From NCBI GenBank assembly GCA_024639035.1, contig JAHEJE010000008.1, forward strand, positions 1 through 16,169: a stretch of DNA of 16,169 nt, given 5' to 3'. Of the stretch, positions 13,960-16,169 are shown one piece after another. Position numbers and translations under genes: made by a program. The notes under the pieces are model-generated. The model was not told where the DNA came from and searched no databases. It saw only the letters and a list, made by a program, of their open reading frames with translations. The first letter of the stretch is position 1. Each line of letters begins with the position of its first letter. This stretch comes from Alphaproteobacteria bacterium (lineage in GTDB: Bacteria; Pseudomonadota; Alphaproteobacteria; Rhizobiales; Aestuariivirgaceae).

Positions 13960-15411
13960 TCAGATCAGCGACGCCTGCTGGTCGGTCTGGGCGAATTGCC
14001 CGACATAGGCGATCCGCAACATGTTGGTGGCGCCCGGCGTTCCCAACGGCACCCCGGCGGTGATGATGATCCGCTCGCCGGCCTTGGCAATCTTTTCTTC
14101 CAGCGCGATCCGGCAGGCCCGCGAAACCATGTCGTCGAGATTTCGCGCATCTTCGGTCAGGACGCAGTGCAGGCCCCACACGATCGACAGCCGCCGCCCG
14201 GTCGCCTGCGACGGTGTCAGCGCGATGATCGGCACTTCCGGTCGCTCGCGCGCCGCGCGCAATCCGGTCGAACCGGAGCCCGTATAACACACGATCGCCG
14301 CCAGGTTGAGCGTCGCGGACACCGTGCGCGCCGCCGCCGAAATGGCATCGGCACTGGTCGGCTCGGGCAGCACATCCTCAGCGTGGATGTACTCGCGGTA
14401 GATAACGTCACCCTCAACCGAACGGGCAATCTTGTCCATGGTCGCGACCGCCTTCTGCGGCCAGTTGCCCATCGCCGATTCGGCCGACAGCATGATCGCA
14501 TCGGCACCGTCGAACACCGCATTGGCGACATCGGACACCTCGGCGCGGGTCGGCACCGGCTCGTCGATCATCGATTCGAGCATCTGGGTGGCGACCACCA
14601 CCGGCTTGCCGGCCCGCCGCGCCTTTTGGATCAGGCGCTTCTGCCAGCCCGGCACCGCCTCCAGCGGCAGCTCGACTCCAAGATCGCCGCGCGCCACCAT
14701 GATGCTGTCCGACAGTTGCAGGATCTCGTCAATTTGATTGAGCGCCGCCGGCTTTTCAACCTTCACCATCAGCCCGGCCCGGCCGCGCACCATCTTGCGC
14801 CCTTCGGCCACATCTTCCGGGCGTTGCACGAACGACAGCGCCAGCCAGTCGATGTTCTGATCGCAGGCGAACTCCAGATCGGCCCGGTCCTTTTCGGTCA
14901 GCGCCGCCAGCGGCACAATCGTATCCGGCAGGTTGACACCCTTGCGGGCCGACAATTCGCCACCGAAGATGATCCGGGTCAGGATCTTGCCCTTCGACAC
15001 CTTGATCACCTCGACCCGCAGCCGGCCGTCGTTCAGCAGCAGGTGCTCGCCCGGCTTGATCGCCTGAAAGATTTCAGGATGCGGCAGGTGGACGCGGGTT
15101 TCATCGCCCGGGTCGGGGTTGTCATCGAGAACAAAGGTATCACCGGCCTTGATCGTCACCTCATCGGCCCTGAACGAGCCGATGCGCAGCTTTGGGCCCT
15201 GCAGGTCGACCAGCACGCCGATTGGCCGGTCATGCTCTGCCTCCAGCCGCCGGATGATCGTAAGCAGCTCGCTCATCCCGGCATGCGAGGAGTGGCTCAT
15301 GTTGATGCGGAACACGTCCACACCGGCCAGGAACAGCTCCTCAATCATCTCAGGCGATGACGATGCCGGTCCCAGCGTTGCGATGATCTTGACCTTGCGG
15401 TTGCGCCTCAC
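13960..15411 (-). CDS. pyk: Pyruvate kinase
   Basis: A 483-residue cytoplasmic glycolytic enzyme that converts phosphoenolpyruvate and ADP to pyruvate and ATP. Visible signatures are KIIATLGPASSS (8-19), FRINMSH (34-40) with substrate arginine R35, DLQGPKLRIG (69-78) and LMVKVEK (214-220), where K217 is the proton-transfer lysine and E219 a metal ligand. MVARGDLGVELP (238-249) carries D243, the other metal ligand. ATQMLESM (274-281) and GADAIMLSAESA (302-313) follow, then the C-terminal allosteric domain (about 350-483). The start is the GTG at 15411, whose GTGA overlaps the TGA stop of the upstream DUF1036 gene, and the pyruvate kinase homology begins within seven residues. The frame is open to 15861, but the upstream part is the DUF1036 gene in another frame. 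Translation is probably coupled to DUF1036, since no ribosome binding site precedes the GTG. Confidence 0.96.
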   Translation of the reverse strand: MRRNRKVKIIATLGPASSSPEMIEELFLAGVDVFRINMSHSSHAGMSELLTIIRRLEAEHDRPIGVLVDLQGPKLRIGSFRADEVTIKAGDTFVLDDNPDPGDETRVHLPHPEIFQAIKPGEHLLLNDGRLRVEVIKVSKGKILTRIIFGGELSARKGVNLPDTIVPLAALTEKDRADLEFACDQNIDWLALSFVQRPEDVAEGRKMVRGRAGLMVKVEKPAALNQIDEILQLSDSIMVARGDLGVELPLEAVPGWQKRLIQKARRAGKPVVVATQMLESMIDEPVPTRAEVSDVANAVFDGADAIMLSAESAMGNWPQKAVATMDKIARSVEGDVIYREYIHAEDVLPEPTSADAISAAARTVSATLNLAAIVCYTGSGSTGLRAARERPEVPIIALTPSQATGRRLSIVWGLHCVLTEDARNLDDMVSRACRIALEEKIAKAGERIIITAGVPLGTPGATNMLRIAYVGQFAQTDQQASLI

Positions 15412-15842
15412 TGCGTGGTCTGCTGCTGGGTCTTGGTGCCGGACAGCGAGATCGTCCAGTCGATCTCTTCGCCGGTGTCGACTTCGAAGAAGCCGGTCTT
15501 CTGATAGCCGCGCTCGGTGCAGTTCTTCAGACCGCGAATAGTGAACAGCTTGTCGCGGGTGCACATCGCCGCTTTGCCGCCCCAAGAGCCGCCCTTGTCG
15601 TAGTCCACCGCATAAATGTAGTAGTAACGCGCGATCAGCGGACCCTTCAAAAGGGTCTCGCAGGCATTCGGCCCGGTGTTCCACCAGCCCTCGCTGGCCC
15701 AGCCTTGCTGATCCTTGTAGCCGAGCGCCACGCCGACCCGGCTTTCGGTATTGTTGCACAACTTCAGATCCGCCCGGGCATCTGTGGTCATTGGCGCAAA
15801 TAGCAATGCCGTTGCAAGCGCTATCTGGGACAATCGATACAT
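15408..15842 (-). CDS. DUF1036 exported small protein
   Basis: A 144-residue protein with a signal peptide, MYRLSQIALATALLFAPM leading to a cleavage-like DARA-D (21-25). The mature part matches DUF1036: LKLCNNTESRVGVALGYKDQ (26-45), GWASEGWWNTGP (47-58), LIARYYYIYAVDYD (69-82) and RGYQKTGFFEVDTGEE (111-126). Four cysteines (29, 61, 94, 108) could form two disulfides in the periplasm. The function of the family is unknown. The ATG at 15842 is chosen because it sits directly at the signal peptide and is preceded by GGGAGG (15854-15859) with 11 bases spacing. An ATG at 15881 with AAGGA five bases upstream is an alternative giving 157 residues. The stop overlaps the pyk GTG, so the two genes form a tight operon, an arrangement common in Hyphomicrobiales. 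Confidence 0.85.
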   Translation of the reverse strand: MYRLSQIALATALLFAPMTTDARADLKLCNNTESRVGVALGYKDQQGWASEGWWNTGPNACETLLKGPLIARYYYIYAVDYDKGGSWGGKAAMCTRDKLFTIRGLKNCTERGYQKTGFFEVDTGEEIDWTISLSGTKTQQQTTQ

Positions 15843-16169
15843 GGTAGAAGCCGCCTCCCAAAAATTGAACGAACCCTTCATAGCATTCCTTCGGTCACAG
15901 TCCAGACGTGAATTGCGGCCACACTGCCATTCCAACAAATTTGACAGCTGCCCGCAACAGATTGTCATTGAGTTAGCACGCCAAAATTGGCACTACGATG
16001 GCTTCAAACACCGATGGTTTTCAACCATATATTCCGAAGGAATGCGCACAGCCGCTTTATCTGTGCGCCCGCCGGACCTATAACGATTGTCGGATATGCT
16101 GAACCAGTGTCACACCACCCGTGTGGAGTCTTTTGTCGCCGACGTGCCCGGCGACGATTCCACCAGCCA
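15843..16169. other. Gene-poor upstream region of the DUF1036-pyk operon
   Basis: No convincing gene is seen in these 327 bases. The base composition is less GC-rich than the genes around it. It should hold the promoter of the DUF1036-pyk operon, but no good -35/-10 pair was found on the minus strand. Three inverted repeats stand back to back at 16014-16068. A plus-strand frame is open from 16084 to the window edge, with an ATG at 16096 that lacks a ribosome binding site; its 25 residues are not recognised and could be the start of a divergent gene. Confidence 0.5.
16014..16068. repeat. Three tandem inverted repeats (candidate operator cluster)
   Basis: Three inverted repeats follow one another almost without gaps: ATGGTT-ttc-AACCAT (16014-16028), ATTCC-gaa-GGAAT (16031-16043) and GCGCACAG-(9)-CTGTGCGC (16044-16068). 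The last would be an 8-bp hairpin but has no T tract on either side. The arrangement suggests protein binding or attenuation upstream of the DUF1036-pyk operon or of a gene to the right. Confidence 0.45.

Noticed and set aside
13996..15360. 454-codon plus-strand open frame across pyruvate kinase
   Set aside because: It is fully antisense to pyk, which has every family motif. The frame is rich in Arg, His, Pro and Gln, as expected from GC-rich antisense codons, and has no recognisable domain.
13960..15861. Pyruvate kinase as a 633-residue protein with a long amino-terminal extension
   Set aside because: The extension is DUF1036 read in the wrong frame. The DUF1036 frame has a signal peptide and family motifs, and pyk homology starts at the GTG at 15411.
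15751..16083. 110-codon plus-strand open frame upstream of DUF1036
   Set aside because: It overlaps the DUF1036 amino terminus on the other strand, has no ribosome binding site, and no domain was recognised.
16096..16169. Possible start of a plus-strand gene at the right edge
   Set aside because: Only 25 residues are visible, no ribosome binding site precedes the ATG, and the sequence is not recognised. It is too weak to list as a gene.

Overview
The window reads as a chromosomal segment of a GC-rich alphaproteobacterium, most likely of the order Hyphomicrobiales. The evidence is a cysteine-free 41-residue ribosomal protein L36, the yibQ-like/rppH gene pair, the DUF1036/pyruvate kinase pair, a fused NuoE-NuoF type formate dehydrogenase subunit, and the alphaproteobacterial style of the CobW and PrpE proteins. 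No tRNA, rRNA, CRISPR array, transposase, integrase, phage gene or attachment site was seen. The content is core and metabolic rather than accessory, and I did not find a new defence or mobile system.

Left part (1-1943): the amino-terminal 505 codons of an NAD-linked formate dehydrogenase diaphorase subunit run off the left edge on the minus strand. It is transcribed divergently from tusA (sulfur carrier). tusA converges on a small ArsC/Spx-like reductase gene.

Minus-strand block (1941-9812): in transcription order (right to left) there is a PAP2-type membrane phosphatase, an AMP-forming acyl-CoA synthetase with a structured 3' region and a strong intrinsic terminator, a YibQ-like divergent polysaccharide deacetylase, the Nudix RNA pyrophosphohydrolase RppH, a penicillin-binding-protein-5-type D-alanyl-D-alanine carboxypeptidase with an extreme lysine/arginine tail, a CobW/COG0523 metal-chaperone GTPase, and the ArsC-like protein whose start overlaps the CobW stop. 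The cell-envelope genes (PAP2, YibQ, carboxypeptidase) lie near each other, with RNA-decay and metal or redox genes between them.

Middle plus-strand genes (10026-13946): propionyl-CoA synthetase prpE, then a 73-residue two-helix membrane protein on the minus strand, rpmJ with a near-consensus sigma-70 promoter and its own terminator, an exported TPR protein, and a two-cupin ChrR-like protein. prpE and the acyl-CoA synthetase are both AMP-forming ligases, suggesting activation of short- and medium-chain organic acids.

Right part (13960-16169): pyruvate kinase is translated from a GTG that overlaps the stop of an upstream exported DUF1036 protein (minus strand). The roughly 330 bases upstream of that pair contain no convincing gene but hold three back-to-back inverted repeats and a 12-base inverted repeat pair, which look regulatory.

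All functions are inferred from motifs read by eye in the translated sequence. No database search was possible.
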